DNA of 22,486 nucleotides from a virus: IMG/VR virus record IMGVR_UViG_3300004095_000016, positions 1-22,486 of that record. One strand, given 5' to 3'. Numbering within the stretch: the stretch's first letter is position 1; each line of letters begins with the position of its first letter. Positions 22,449 to 22,486 of this stretch are shown here, in pieces. The translations under genes and the position numbers were made by a program. A model generated the notes under the pieces. The model had not been told where the DNA came from. It saw only the letters and a program-made list of their open reading frames with translations, and did no database searches.

Positions 22449-22486
22449 ATGAAATACAATCGTGCTTTGGATTACACTGCATTGGC
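22449..22486 (+). CDS. Start of the next gene (partial)
   Basis: ATG 22449 with GGAG (22439-22442) upstream opens a frame that runs off the right edge after 12 codons (MKYNRALDYTAL). It begins 97 bases after the major capsid stop, behind the stem-loop, and so would be transcribed by read-through or from its own promoter. Too short to identify. Confidence 0.6.
   Translation, partial: MKYNRALDYTAL

Noticed and set aside
1-22486. CRISPR array, rRNA genes, insertion sequence with transposase
   Set aside because: No spaced direct repeats of CRISPR type, no rRNA-like sequence and no transposase motifs were seen on either strand; the only tandem array is the 8-bp repeat at 4431.

Overview
The window looks like part of the late (virion) region of a large tailed bacteriophage. 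Every gene I accept is on the + strand. Most are spaced by a few bases or overlap by 1, 4 or 10 bases, and most start after a purine-rich Shine-Dalgarno (SD) sequence. The right end carries the classical head-assembly order: prohead protease (16357-17106), acidic scaffold or core protein (19079-20506), small Ala/Thr/Val-rich capsid protein (20530-21258) and major capsid protein (21296-22351). Mixing structural genes with a 1,589-residue SNF2-type helicase, a topoisomerase IB-like enzyme, Nudix, SprT, HNH and papain-like proteins suggests a large or 'jumbo' myovirus-like phage. No tail genes are visible, so morphology and host remain open. No database search was possible; family names come from motifs read by eye.

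Layout. (A) 1-1127: the end of a LamG/concanavalin-like protein, an 88-bp perfect-ended inverted-repeat element flanked by 7-bp direct repeats, a small hypothetical gene, and a membrane-anchored Ig-like protein, closed by a strong terminator (1091-1127). (B) 1149-15508: one long unit of 13 genes: topoisomerase IB-like enzyme, Cys-motif structural-type protein, spanin-like membrane protein, an unknown protein preceded by six copies of an 8-bp tandem repeat, zinc-ribbon Nudix hydrolase, SprT-like metallopeptidase, Ig-like virion-type protein, holin-like membrane protein, HNH nuclease, three unknowns, and the giant helicase. It ends at a terminator (15525-15558). (C) 15587-18877: two small proteins (one Pro/Ala-rich), prohead protease, a small Cys-peptidase-like protein, a C1 (papain) peptidase and a protein with a ParB-like motif, ending at a terminator (18904-18937). 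(D) 19079 to the end: scaffold, capsid accessory protein and major capsid protein, then a stem-loop (22369-22411) and the start of the next gene.

How the parts may work together. Units C and D would build and mature the capsid: scaffold nucleates the shell, protease digests the scaffold, and capsid proteins expand. Unit B mixes likely neck or baseplate components and lysis-type membrane proteins with DNA-handling enzymes, which raises the possibility that the helicase and topoisomerase-like protein travel in the virion or act at packaging or ejection. Each of the three strong terminators is followed at once by TTTTAGG, and two share an identical 14-mer, which suggests a phage-specific element that restarts or tunes transcription. 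The longest gene-free stretch is 249 bases (112-360) and is described below.
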